Source of the DNA: an uncultured Christensenellaceae bacterium
GTDB lineage: Bacteria; Bacillota; Clostridia; Christensenellales; Borkfalkiaceae
Assembly (NCBI GenBank): GCA_910586985.1
Contig: CAJUKK010000016.1
Span: 1-31,589, forward strand
Direction: 5' to 3'
Length of the DNA stretch: 31,589 nucleotides
The translations under genes and the position numbers were made by a program. Shown piece after piece: positions 14,981 through 23,531 of the stretch (its first letter is position 1; each line of letters opens with the position of its first letter). Below the pieces are notes generated by a model. It was not told the origin of the DNA. It saw only the letters and a program-made list of their open reading frames with translations, and searched no databases.

Positions 14981-16507
14981 ATGATTGCGAAGATAATTTG
15001 TTTTGCTTTGCACGGACTTGACGGCGTTCCCGTTGAAGTGGAGACGGACGTGAGCAAGGGAATTCCCTGTTACGAAATGGTGGGACTTCCCGATACGGCG
15101 GTGAAAGAATCCAAAGAGCGCGTGCGTACGGCGATCAAAAACGGCGGCATGCTCTTCCCCGTGCAAAAGATCACCATCAACTTTGCGCCTGCGGACATTA
15201 AAAAAGAGGGGGCGGCTTTCGACCTTGCGATTGCGGTCAGTCTGCTGAAAGCGAGCGAACAACTCGTCGGCGCGGACGTGAAAGATATCGTCTTTTTGGG
15301 CGAGCTTGCGCTCAACGGAGACCTGCGCCCCGTCAACGGTCTCCTTCCCATTCTTATCTCGGCAAAGGGGCAGGGATATACAAAATTTATCGTGCCCGCG
15401 GAAAACGCCAAAGAAGCGCGCTTTATGGGCGGCGCGGAGATTTACCCCGCGCGTTCGCTTGCGGAGGTCGTGCGTCATCTCATGGGAATAGAGGCGATCG
15501 AGCCGTTGCAGACGGCGGAATTTGCCGTAACGCGCGGACAGCGGCAGTCGTCTTCCGATTTGAAATTCGTAAAAGGACAACCCGTGGCGCGCCGCGCGCT
15601 TGAGATCGCCGTATCGGGCGGACACAATCTGTTGATGGTCGGTCCTCCCGGAACGGGTAAGACGTTGCTTGCTCGTTGCATCCCCACCGTGATGCCCGAT
15701 CTGACGTTCGAAGAAGCGCTTGAAATCACAAAGATACATTCGGTGGCGGGTACGCTCGGAGAGGAGGGTATTATTACAGAGCGTCCTTTCCGTACGCCCC
15801 ATCACACCGCGACGACCGTCTCCATGTGCGGCGGCGGTAACCGCGTAGTGCATCCCGGTGAAATTTCGCTTGCGCACGGCGGCGTACTCTTTTTAGACGA
15901 ATTGCCCGAATATAAGCGTTCTACGCTCGAGGCGCTCCGTCAGCCGCTCGAGGACGGAAAAATTACCGTATCGCGCGCGGGCGGCACGTTTACATATCCT
16001 TCGAGTTTTATGCTCTGCGCGAGCATGAACCCCTGTCCGTGCGGGAATTACGGATCGGCGAATCTTACTTGTACGTGCACGCCCTCGGAGATCAGGCGTT
16101 ACCGCAAAAAAGTATCCGGGCCGTTGCTCGACCGTATCGATCTTCAAGTGGAAGTGGATAATATTACATACGACGAGCTTACTTCGTCGGCTACAGAGGA
16201 AGGATCGGCGGCGGTGAAGGAGCGCGTAGACAGGGCGCGCGCCGTTCAGCGCGAACGTTTTGCGGGACAGAGTATCGTCGTCAATTCGGAGATGGGAGAA
16301 CGCGAGATGAACGCCTATTGCGCGCTGAGCGCAGAGGGAGACAATATTCTTCGCGGCGCGTTTGAAAAAATGCATCTTTCGGCGCGCGCGCGTTCTCGTA
16401 TTATCAAAGTCGCGCGGACGATCGCCGATCTCGACGGTAGTCAGTATATTTTACCCAAGCACGTCTTTGAAGCGGTGTCGTACCGGATTTACGACAAAAT
16501 GAGTTGA
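14981..16507 (+). CDS. comM: YifB/ComM-family AAA+ ATPase (Mg-chelatase-like)
   Basis: 508 residues, standard length. ComM is a hexameric helicase that promotes branch migration during natural transformation; in bacteria not known to be competent its role is less clear. An N-terminal Lon-protease-like domain (about 1-170: ETDVSKGIPCYEMVGLPD, then KITINFAPADIKKEGAAFDL) is followed by the AAA+ core with Walker A GPPGTGKT at 221-228, Walker B VLFLDELPEYKR, and a zinc-like Cys cluster (ASMNPCPCGNYG, then CTCTPSE). The C-terminal Mg-chelatase domain (ARARSRIIKVARTIADLDG) is intact. It starts 13 nt after the preceding gene and is followed 4 nt later by dprA, a common pairing. Confidence 0.93.
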   Translation: MIAKIICFALHGLDGVPVEVETDVSKGIPCYEMVGLPDTAVKESKERVRTAIKNGGMLFPVQKITINFAPADIKKEGAAFDLAIAVSLLKASEQLVGADVKDIVFLGELALNGDLRPVNGLLPILISAKGQGYTKFIVPAENAKEARFMGGAEIYPARSLAEVVRHLMGIEAIEPLQTAEFAVTRGQRQSSSDLKFVKGQPVARRALEIAVSGGHNLLMVGPPGTGKTLLARCIPTVMPDLTFEEALEITKIHSVAGTLGEEGIITERPFRTPHHTATTVSMCGGGNRVVHPGEISLAHGGVLFLDELPEYKRSTLEALRQPLEDGKITVSRAGGTFTYPSSFMLCASMNPCPCGNYGSANLTCTCTPSEIRRYRKKVSGPLLDRIDLQVEVDNITYDELTSSATEEGSAAVKERVDRARAVQRERFAGQSIVVNSEMGEREMNAYCALSAEGDNILRGAFEKMHLSARARSRIIKVARTIADLDGSQYILPKHVFEAVSYRIYDKMS

Positions 16508-16511
16508 CGCA

Positions 16512-17585
16512 ATGGATTATTCCGAAGAAGAGAGGGCAATTATTTGGCTGTGCGGATGTACTGCGCTCGAATACCGAGAGCGGGTCGCTTTGCTCCGCGC
16601 GGCAAAAGATCCGCGGTCGTTGCTTGCGGATTTTGAAAAAATTTTCCCGTCGGTGATAAAAACGTTCTCTTCGCGTGTATATATGAATGAACGCGCTCAA
16701 CGGGAGCGGGAGGCGGACAGGCTGTTGAAATCGCTTGACGACCGCGGAAGAATTGCAATCACGCTCATGACCGCAGAATATCCCAAAGAGCTGAAAGCCA
16801 TTCCCGACCCGCCGCTCGTCCTCTTTGCGGAGGGAAATGCGGAACTTTTGAAGATGCGTAAATTTTGTATCGTCGGTTCTCGCATGACGCCGCCTTGGGC
16901 GGAGAAACAGTGCAAAACGGTCAGCGCGGAGCTTTCGCAAAAATTTGCAGTCGTTACTGGACTTGCAGAGGGCGGCGACCGCGCCGCGGTCGAGGGCGCG
17001 TTGCCGAGCGGAAATCTGATTACCGTTCTGCCTTGCGGACTGGACGAATGTTATCCCGCAGCGCATGCGGATATTAAAAACAAGATTGCAAACACGGGTT
17101 TGCTGATCAGCGAATATGCGCCCAAAGAAAAAACGAAAAAGTATTCCTTCTATGCGCGCAACCGTATCCTTGCGGGACTTTCGGAGGGCGTTCTCGTCGT
17201 TTCGGCGGGAATCAAAAGCGGAACGCTGATTACCGCAAACCGTGCGCTCGATTACGGACGGGACGTATTTGCTTTTCCGTATAATCTCGGAGTTGCGCAG
17301 GGCGAGGGTTGTAACGAACTCATCAAAAAAGGCGCTTTTCTTACGAGCGGTGCCGGCGATATCTTCGGGAACTTCGGGATTGCGTGCGAGGAACGTCCTC
17401 AGGCGGAACTCGACGGCGAAGAAAGCAGACTGCTGGCAATCTTAAAAGAATGCGGGGAAGAGCATCTGGCGGTGATTGCCGACCGTGCGGGAATGCAGAT
17501 TTTCGAGGCGGCGGCTACGCTTTCCGCGTTGGAACTCAAAGGACTTGCGGTAAAGTCGGGCGGAAACCGTTACAGCGCAACGTAG
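16512..17585 (+). CDS. dprA: DNA processing protein DprA/Smf
   Basis: 357 residues. DprA binds incoming single-stranded DNA and loads RecA. A SAM-like N-terminus (about 1-75) is followed by the Rossmann domain (about 80-290) with IVGSRMTPPWAE, FYARNRILAGLS, and SGTLITANRALDYGRDVFAF, and a C-terminal winged helix (about 300-357). Two positions differ from the usual family sequence: the SGxARGID..AH segment reads TGLAEGGDRAAVEG (about 149-162), without the His, and the PG after the VFA strand reads PY. The fold seems intact and the reading frame full length, so it is called functional but divergent. It is close behind comM. Copy C of the hairpin element lies in the 142 bp before topA. Confidence 0.9.
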   Translation: MDYSEEERAIIWLCGCTALEYRERVALLRAAKDPRSLLADFEKIFPSVIKTFSSRVYMNERAQREREADRLLKSLDDRGRIAITLMTAEYPKELKAIPDPPLVLFAEGNAELLKMRKFCIVGSRMTPPWAEKQCKTVSAELSQKFAVVTGLAEGGDRAAVEGALPSGNLITVLPCGLDECYPAAHADIKNKIANTGLLISEYAPKEKTKKYSFYARNRILAGLSEGVLVVSAGIKSGTLITANRALDYGRDVFAFPYNLGVAQGEGCNELIKKGAFLTSGAGDIFGNFGIACEERPQAELDGEESRLLAILKECGEEHLAVIADRAGMQIFEAAATLSALELKGLAVKSGGNRYSAT

Positions 17586-17639
17586 CGCGAATAAATTTCC
17601 GATCATAATTTGCGACTGTCGCTTTTTATAAAATGCCAA

Positions 17640-17711
17640 TGCATCAGGTTTCAGCAAAAAAGTAATATCCGTCGAACGGTTTGGTTTACGTTATCTGAAA
17701 CCGATTATTCG
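17640..17711 (-). repeat. Hairpin-headed intergenic element, copy C
   Basis: Between dprA and topA, on the minus strand (opposite to both genes), an imperfect hairpin (17673-17687 with 17698-17711) is followed by a motif that matches copy B at about 21 of 27 positions (17651-17676 versus 21819-21845; both end in TTTTTGCTGA). It shares the exact 12-mer CAAACCGTTCGA with copy A. Similarity beyond about 17640 is not clear, so this copy may be truncated. It ends 2-3 nt before the topA ribosome binding region. Confidence 0.45.
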
Positions 17712-17727
17712 AAATCAAGGAGTTTTT

Positions 17728-19950
17728 ATGGATTTGATTATAGTGGAGTCTCCCTCCAAAGCCAAAACAATTTCCAAGTATCTCAAGGGAAAGTACCGTG
17801 TGGACGCTTCGGGCGGACATATCCGCGATCTTCCGCAAAAGACGCTCGGCGTCTCCGTCTCCAAAAATTACGAACCTCGCTACGTCGTCTCTCCCGGTAA
17901 GGAAGAGACGATCGAGCGCCTCATGAACGAGGCGAAAAACGCAGATAAAATTTATCTTGCAACCGACCCTGACCGCGAGGGCGAGGCGATTTCGTGGCAT
18001 TTGCAGACGGTGCTCGGTATGGACGAGGACGGGGAGAACCGTATCGAATTTAACGAGATTTCCCCCAAGGCGGTAGAGCGGGCGTTAAAGCGTCCGCGTA
18101 AAATCAATTACAATCTCGTAGATGCGCAGCAGGCGCGCCGCGTGCTCGACCGTTTGGTCGGCTATAAACTTTCGCCGCTCCTCAATAATAAATTGCAGAG
18201 CGGTTTGTCGGCGGGCAGAGTACAATCGGTTGCGCTGCGCCTCGTCGTTGAGCGCGAGCGCGAAATTCAGGCGTTTGTGCCAGAAGAGTATTGGACGATT
18301 GCGGCGGAGTTGCAGGATAAGGCGGGGAAATTTTCTCCCTTTAAAGCCGCGCTCGAAAAGTACGAGGGCAAAAAACTCCGCATAACTAACAAAGAGGACG
18401 CGGACGCGGCGGTGAACGCGCTTAAAGCGGGCGAATATACGGTGCACGCCATTAAAAAGACGATCACAAAGTCGCATGCTCCCGCGCCCTTTACGACGAG
18501 TACGCTCCAACAGGACGCTTCGAATAAGTACGGCATGACCGCGCCCGAGACTATGCTCATGGCACAGCACTTATACGAGGGTATCGACGTGGAAAACGAG
18601 GGACACCGCGCGTTCGTCACCTACATCAGAACGGATTCCACGCGCGTTTCGGAGGATGCGCAGACTGCCGCGCTCGAATATATCGGCGAGCGGTTCGGGA
18701 AAGAATACTGTCCCGAAAAGCCCAACGTGTACGTATCCAAGAAAGGCGCGCAGGACGCGCACGAGGCGATTCGCCCCATCGACGTGACGCTCACGCCCGA
18801 ACGAGCCAAAAAGATGCTCGATAAAAAGCACTTTAATGTATATAAGCTCATTTACGAACGCTTTATCGCTTCGCAGATGGCAGAGGCGCAGTACGATTCC
18901 ATGCAGATCGAAATCGAAAACGGAAATTACGGATTAAAGGCGAGCGGCAAGACGCTCCGTTTTGCGGGTTTTACCGCCATCTATCAGGAATCGAAGAAGG
19001 AAGACGAGGAGGAGGGAACGGGCAAGCTCCTGCCCGCGCTCGAAGAGGGCGACAAGCTCGATGAGAAGTCGCTCAAAGCGGAACAAAAATTTACCAAGCC
19101 TCCCGTACGCTATACGGACGCGTCGCTCGTAAAAGCAATGGAAGACAAGGGGATCGGTCGACCGTCCACTTACGCTTCGATCATCTCCGTGCTGAATAAA
19201 CGTAAGTACGTCGAAAAGGACGGCAAGTATATGCTACCCACCGAGATCGCGTACCGCATTACCGATATGCTCGTAAAATACTTTACCGATATCATGGACG
19301 TCGGTTTTACGGCGAGCATGGAGGAAAAGCTCGACGACATCGAGGACGGGGGTACCGATTGGCACGCGCTGATTGCGGATTTCTATCCTCCGTTCGAGGA
19401 AAAGCTGCGCTTTGCAAGCGGCGACGGCGACGAACTTACTGACATACTCTGTGAGAAGTGCGGAAAGCCTATGATCCGTAAAAACGGCAGATACGGCACA
19501 TACCTCGCCTGCAGCGGATATCCTGCATGTTCGAATATCGTAAGCGAGGGCGAGGCGGAGATTTCGGATACGGCATGCCCTAAATGCGGCGCGCCCATGA
19601 TCGTAAAGAGCGGAAAATTCGGAAAGTTCCTTGCCTGTCCCAATTATCCGGACTGTAAAGCGACTTTGCCGTACGGAGTAAAGACCGAAGAAATTTTCGA
19701 GGGTACGTGTCCCGAATGCGGGAAACCTGCCAAGCGGTTAAAGACGCGTACGGGCAAGATATATTACGGATGCAGCGGGTATCCCGAATGTAAATTTATG
19801 AGTTGGGATATTCCCACGGGTGAAAAGTGTCCCGATTGCGGCAGCGCAATGATCAAGACGCCCAAGGGCGTTATAAAATGTTCGAATCGGGATTGTTCGT
19901 ATAAAGCGCCCGTGCCGCCGCAGGGAAGTCAGGACGCCGAAAATGATTGA
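17728..19950 (+). CDS. topA: DNA topoisomerase I (type IA)
   Basis: 740 residues. It relaxes negative supercoils by cutting one strand. The Toprim domain is N-terminal (LIIVESPSKAKTISKYL, ASGGHIRDLP, ATDPDREGEAISWHL). The active-site tyrosine is Y299 in TYIRTDSTRVSEDA. KFTKPPVRYTDASLVKAME and GIGRPSTYASII mark the core. The C-terminus carries four four-cysteine zinc ribbons (starting CEKCGKPM, CPKCGAPM, CPECGKPA, CPDCGSAM). Ribosome binding site AAGGAG lies 5 nt before ATG. Its last 8 nt overlap the trmFO start, so the two are translationally coupled, an arrangement conserved in Firmicutes. Confidence 0.98.
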   Translation: MDLIIVESPSKAKTISKYLKGKYRVDASGGHIRDLPQKTLGVSVSKNYEPRYVVSPGKEETIERLMNEAKNADKIYLATDPDREGEAISWHLQTVLGMDEDGENRIEFNEISPKAVERALKRPRKINYNLVDAQQARRVLDRLVGYKLSPLLNNKLQSGLSAGRVQSVALRLVVEREREIQAFVPEEYWTIAAELQDKAGKFSPFKAALEKYEGKKLRITNKEDADAAVNALKAGEYTVHAIKKTITKSHAPAPFTTSTLQQDASNKYGMTAPETMLMAQHLYEGIDVENEGHRAFVTYIRTDSTRVSEDAQTAALEYIGERFGKEYCPEKPNVYVSKKGAQDAHEAIRPIDVTLTPERAKKMLDKKHFNVYKLIYERFIASQMAEAQYDSMQIEIENGNYGLKASGKTLRFAGFTAIYQESKKEDEEEGTGKLLPALEEGDKLDEKSLKAEQKFTKPPVRYTDASLVKAMEDKGIGRPSTYASIISVLNKRKYVEKDGKYMLPTEIAYRITDMLVKYFTDIMDVGFTASMEEKLDDIEDGGTDWHALIADFYPPFEEKLRFASGDGDELTDILCEKCGKPMIRKNGRYGTYLACSGYPACSNIVSEGEAEISDTACPKCGAPMIVKSGKFGKFLACPNYPDCKATLPYGVKTEEIFEGTCPECGKPAKRLKTRTGKIYYGCSGYPECKFMSWDIPTGEKCPDCGSAMIKTPKGVIKCSNRDCSYKAPVPPQGSQDAEND

Positions 19951-21241
19951 AGTTATCGGCGCAGGTCTTGCGGGATGCGAGGCGGCGTATGCTTTGGCGA
20001 AGGCGGGCGCGGAAGTTGCGCTTGTCGAGATGAAACCGAAAAAAATGACTCCCGCGCATACGAGCGCCGCACTGTGCGAACTTGTCTGTTCGAACTCTTT
20101 GAAGAGCGACGACGTATACGGAAACGCATGCGGACTGTTGAAAGAGGAGATGCGTATTCTCGGCTCGATTGCCATGGAAGCGGCGGAGCATTCGCGGGTG
20201 CCTGCGGGCGGCGCGCTCGCAGTCGATCGCGAGAAGTTCTCCGCTTACGTTACGCAAAAAATCCGCGCATGTAAAAATATAACGGTTACTGAGCGGGAAC
20301 AGACTGCGTTGCCCGCAAGCGGGATTATCGCGACGGGACCGCTTACAAGCGACGCGCTCTCATCCGCGATCGATGAAAAATTCGGCGGCGGTCTGCACTT
20401 TTACGACGCGTCCGCGCCCATCGTATCGGCGGATAGTATCGACTACGACAAAACTTTTACGGGAGACCGTTACGGCAGGGGGACGGGCGACTATATCAAC
20501 TGTCCGCTCAATAAGGCGGAGTACGAAGCGTTTGTCGCCGAGCTGATAAACGCCGAAAAGACGACGCTGCACAGTTTTGAGAAGAAAGAAATTTTCGAAG
20601 GTTGTATGCCGCTCGAAGTGATGGCTGCCCGAGGGAAGGACACGCTGCGGTTCGGAACGTTGAAACCCGTGGGACTCGAATGGAACGGGACTCGTCCTTA
20701 TGCGGTACTGCAATTGCGGAAAGAGAATGCGGCGGGCACGGCGTACGGACTTGTCGGCTGTCAGACAAATTTAAAGTTCGGCGAACAGAGACGGGTTTTT
20801 TCCATGATTCCCGCGCTTGCGAAAGCGGAATATCTGCGCTATGGCGTTATGCACCGCAACACGTATCTGTCGTCGCCCGATATCTTAAACGCCGATTTTT
20901 CGGTAAAAGAAAATCCCGCGCTGTTTTTTGCGGGACAGATCACGGGCGTTGAGGGATACGTCGAGAGCGCGGCAAGCGGACTTTTGGCGGGACTGAATAT
21001 GTGGCGGAGAGCAAACGGTAAGAACACGCTTGTTCCGAGCGACAGGACGGTACTCGGCGCGCTTGCGCATTATGTTGCAACCCCTAATCGGGACTATCAA
21101 CCGATGAATGCAAACTTCGGGATTCTTGCGGAAGGATTTGCGGAAGTACGGGATAAAAAATTAAAAAAGAAGTTCCTTGCGGAGCGCGCGCTCGAAGAAA
21201 TACGGGCATTCCGCGCGCAGCTTGCAGAGGAAAAGGAGTAG
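19943..21241 (+). CDS. trmFO: TrmFO, folate/FAD-dependent tRNA m5U54 methyltransferase
   Basis: 432 residues. It makes ribothymidine at position 54 of tRNA using methylenetetrahydrofolate and FADH2, the Firmicutes alternative to SAM-dependent TrmA. The FAD motif IGAGLAGCEAAYALA is at the N-terminus. CSNSLKSDDVYGNACGLLK, the segment with conserved Cys, and the C-terminal FFAGQITGVEGYVESAASG are intact. It overlaps topA by 8 nt and is followed 3 nt later by hslV. The xerC gene found between them in Bacillus is absent. Confidence 0.97.
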   Translation: MIEVIGAGLAGCEAAYALAKAGAEVALVEMKPKKMTPAHTSAALCELVCSNSLKSDDVYGNACGLLKEEMRILGSIAMEAAEHSRVPAGGALAVDREKFSAYVTQKIRACKNITVTEREQTALPASGIIATGPLTSDALSSAIDEKFGGGLHFYDASAPIVSADSIDYDKTFTGDRYGRGTGDYINCPLNKAEYEAFVAELINAEKTTLHSFEKKEIFEGCMPLEVMAARGKDTLRFGTLKPVGLEWNGTRPYAVLQLRKENAAGTAYGLVGCQTNLKFGEQRRVFSMIPALAKAEYLRYGVMHRNTYLSSPDILNADFSVKENPALFFAGQITGVEGYVESAASGLLAGLNMWRRANGKNTLVPSDRTVLGALAHYVATPNRDYQPMNANFGILAEGFAEVRDKKLKKKFLAERALEEIRAFRAQLAEEKE

Positions 21242-21244
21242 ATA

Positions 21245-21778
21245 ATGGAATTTCGCGGAACAACGATCTGCGCCGTAAAAAAGGGCGGCGTCACCGCAAT
21301 TGCGGGCGACGGGCAGGTCACTATGGGCGAATCGGTCGTATTTAAAAACACGGCGATCAAAGTGCGCCGTATTTATGGCGGGAAGGTGGTGCTCGGGTTT
21401 GCAGGCTCCGTTACGGATGCGTTTTCGCTCTCCGAGCGGTTCGAAGGAATGCTGAATAAGTTTGCCGGCAATCTCATGCGTTCTGCCGTGGAGCTTGCCG
21501 ATCTCTGGCGTTCGGATAAAGTGGGCAGAAAACTCGACGCCATGATGATAACTGCGGATAAGGATACGCTTTTGATTCTTTCCGGTACGGGCGAAGTGAT
21601 CGAACCGGACGAAGGAATCTGCGCGATCGGCAGCGGCGGTAACTATGCATTGGCGGCGGCGCGCGCGCTTTCTCAGAACACGGATTTTTCGGCGGAAGAG
21701 ATCGCAAGAAAATCGCTGAAAATTGCAAGCGAAATCTGCGTGTATACAAACGACCGCATCATCTGCGAATGCGTGTAA
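21245..21778 (+). CDS. hslV: HslV (ClpQ) peptidase subunit
   Basis: 177 residues. HslV is the proteasome-like peptidase of the ATP-dependent HslUV protease. The start MEFRGTTICAV implies removal of five residues to expose the catalytic Thr6, as in other HslV with a short propeptide. The family segments AGDGQVTMGESVV, KVRRIYGGKVVLGFAGS and AIGSGGNYALAAARAL are intact. It is 3 nt after trmFO. HslU is not immediately next but lies 388 bp downstream, which is unusual for this pair. Confidence 0.97.
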   Translation: MEFRGTTICAVKKGGVTAIAGDGQVTMGESVVFKNTAIKVRRIYGGKVVLGFAGSVTDAFSLSERFEGMLNKFAGNLMRSAVELADLWRSDKVGRKLDAMMITADKDTLLILSGTGEVIEPDEGICAIGSGGNYALAAARALSQNTDFSAEEIARKSLKIASEICVYTNDRIICECV

Positions 21779-21786
21779 AAGTGTCA

Positions 21787-21985
21787 AAAGATTTGTTTTT
21801 AAACGACAAAACAAATTTTTCGAGGAATGTAACTCTTTTTGCTGAGCTCAGGCTATTGTCAAAGAGTGACGACGAACAATAAGCCAAAGGGATTCGGCAA
21901 ATTGAGGCTCGCAGCGGAAAAGAGTGGTTTTCCTCGTGAATAAAAATTTAGAATATTCCTGTCGCGGAACACTGCGACGGTTAAC
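21787..21985 (+). repeat. Hairpin-headed intergenic element, copy B
   Basis: It starts 8 bp after the hslV stop with a 13-bp hairpin (21787-21799 with 21808-21820, 8-nt loop). The motif 21819-21845 is shared with copy C. A small stem ACTCTTT/AAAGAGT (21832-21838 with 21859-21865) encloses the palindrome CTGAGCTCAG. The segment 21875-21908 is closely similar to copy A. Weaker similarity to copy A runs on to about 21985, where a 5-7-bp hairpin GTCGC/GCGAC (21961-21978) lies. No credible coding frame exists. A TAGAAT at 21949-21954 could be a -10 box for hslU, but the -35 is poor. Confidence 0.5.
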
Positions 21986-22166
21986 ACCGAAAAAAGGCAA
22001 GGCGAATTCATTTCGCTATTCAGCCTTTTATGGCAAAAGCAACTCACGCCCGCTCTTCTAAATGGTAAGAAATTGCGCGAACGCAGTCCGTGGAATGAGC
22101 GCTCTCTCGCCGCGCGTGGCGAGCCGATAAGGCGGAAGGCAAAGAATTTCGTGAAAAGGAGAATTT
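21986..22166 (+). other. Structured non-coding leader upstream of hslU
   Basis: The second half of the hslV-hslU spacer has no gene but several potential hairpins: AAAAGGC/GCCTTTT (21992-21998 with 22023-22029) enclosing GCGAA/TTCGC (22002-22006 with 22012-22016), and CTCGCC/GGCGAG (22106-22111 with 22118-22123). The hslU ribosome binding site AAGGAG is at 22156-22161. Whether this is an hslU leader or a separate RNA cannot be told. Confidence 0.45.
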
Positions 22167-23477
22167 ATGAACCTGTCACCCAGACAAATCGTAAACGAAT
22201 TAAACAAACACATTATCGGGCAGGAGGAGGCAAAAAAGGCTGTCGCCATCGCACTCCGCAACCGTTATCGCCGCGCGCAGCTCTCCCCCGAATTGCGCGA
22301 GGAGATCACGCCCAAGAATATTATCATGAAGGGACCCACGGGCGTTGGTAAAACGGAGATCGCGCGCCGTCTTGCAAAGCTCGTTAAGGCGCCCTTCGTC
22401 AAAGTAGAGGCGACGAAGTATACCGAGGTCGGTTACGTCGGGAAAGACGTGGAGGGCATGATCCGCGATCTTGTGGAATGTTCTTTTCGTCTCGTGAAAG
22501 ACGAAAAGACGGCGGAGGTCAAGGTCAAAGCGACGGACGCGGCAGAGCGTAAAATGCTGAAAATTCTTGCGGAGACAAAGAAAGAGGAACGGGGAGAACT
22601 TTCCAAGGAAATCTTCGAGAAGAATTTGTTGGATGCGCTCCGCAAGGGGAAATACGATAAACTTGTCGTTGAGACGGAGGTGGACGACGAGCCGAAGACG
22701 ATGGAACTCGTCCCCGGCGGCGCGGCGATCAATCTCGGCTCGATCTTCGGCGAGATGCTTCCCAAAAAGAAGAAACGCCGCAAGATTGCGGTGAAGGACG
22801 CAATGAATCTGTTTATTGCCGAAGAGGCGGACAGGCTGATCGATAACGACGCGGTGCAGGAAGAAGCTCTGAGACGCGCCGAAAACGACGGAATCATTTT
22901 CATTGACGAGATCGATAAAATCGCAGGAAAGGGGAACACTTCGGGCGCGGACGTCTCGCGCGAGGGCGTTCAGCGGGACATTCTCCCTATCGTAGAAGGG
23001 AGTACTGTCATGACCAAGTACGGCGCGGTCAAAACCGATTACATGCTCTTTATTGCGGCGGGCGCGTTCCACGTTGCGCGGGTCGAGGATCTGATCCCCG
23101 AGTTGCAGGGACGCTTCCCCGTTTCGGTGGAACTTGCGAGCCTCACGAAAGAGGATTTTATCAACATTTTGACGAATACGGAGCATTCGCTTACCCAGCA
23201 GTATGCAGTTTTGCTCGCAGTGGATAATATCGATCTGAAGTTTACGGCCGACGCGATTGAGGCGATCGCGGAGATTTCCGAAGAAATCAATCTGACCAGC
23301 GAAGACATCGGCGCGCGCAGATTGCACACCGTTATGGAATATCTGCTCGAAGACATCAGTTTCAATGCAGGCGGCGGCGATTATCCGCTCGTACCCGTGG
23401 AAATCAACCGCGCTTATGTTGAAGAACATCTTAAAAAGATCACGAAGGATCGTGATCTGAAAAAATACGTTCTGTAA
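22167..23477 (+). CDS. hslU: HslU (ClpY) ATPase subunit
   Basis: 436 residues. HslU is the AAA+ unfoldase that feeds substrates to HslV. Walker A GPTGVGKT is at 56-63, the pore-loop region is EATKYTEVGYVGKDVE, and Walker B is IIFIDEIDKIA (about 250). The sensor/arginine-finger region ELQGRFPVSVELASL is intact. The C-terminus ends DLKKYVL, matching the family tail that docks into HslV. ATG 22167 is 5 nt after AAGGAG. The 388-bp spacer from hslV suggests separate control of the two subunits, or an insertion between them. Confidence 0.97.
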   Translation: MNLSPRQIVNELNKHIIGQEEAKKAVAIALRNRYRRAQLSPELREEITPKNIIMKGPTGVGKTEIARRLAKLVKAPFVKVEATKYTEVGYVGKDVEGMIRDLVECSFRLVKDEKTAEVKVKATDAAERKMLKILAETKKEERGELSKEIFEKNLLDALRKGKYDKLVVETEVDDEPKTMELVPGGAAINLGSIFGEMLPKKKKRRKIAVKDAMNLFIAEEADRLIDNDAVQEEALRRAENDGIIFIDEIDKIAGKGNTSGADVSREGVQRDILPIVEGSTVMTKYGAVKTDYMLFIAAGAFHVARVEDLIPELQGRFPVSVELASLTKEDFINILTNTEHSLTQQYAVLLAVDNIDLKFTADAIEAIAEISEEINLTSEDIGARRLHTVMEYLLEDISFNAGGGDYPLVPVEINRAYVEEHLKKITKDRDLKKYVL

Positions 23478-23531
23478 ACATTGAAGATACAGACTGATTT
23501 TTTTGCGACAGCGTATCGATAGGAGAAGATC

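Noticed and set aside
21787..21985. 6S RNA, RNase P RNA, SRP RNA, tmRNA or T-box as identity of the shared element
   Set aside because: The hallmark sequences and folds of these RNAs (for example the T-box GGTGG motif or the SRP GNAR loop domain) are not visible, and two to three copies argue against a single-copy housekeeping RNA.
22200..23429. 409-codon frame antisense to hslU
   Set aside because: Antisense to a fully conserved gene; the translation is not like a protein family and has no ribosome binding site.
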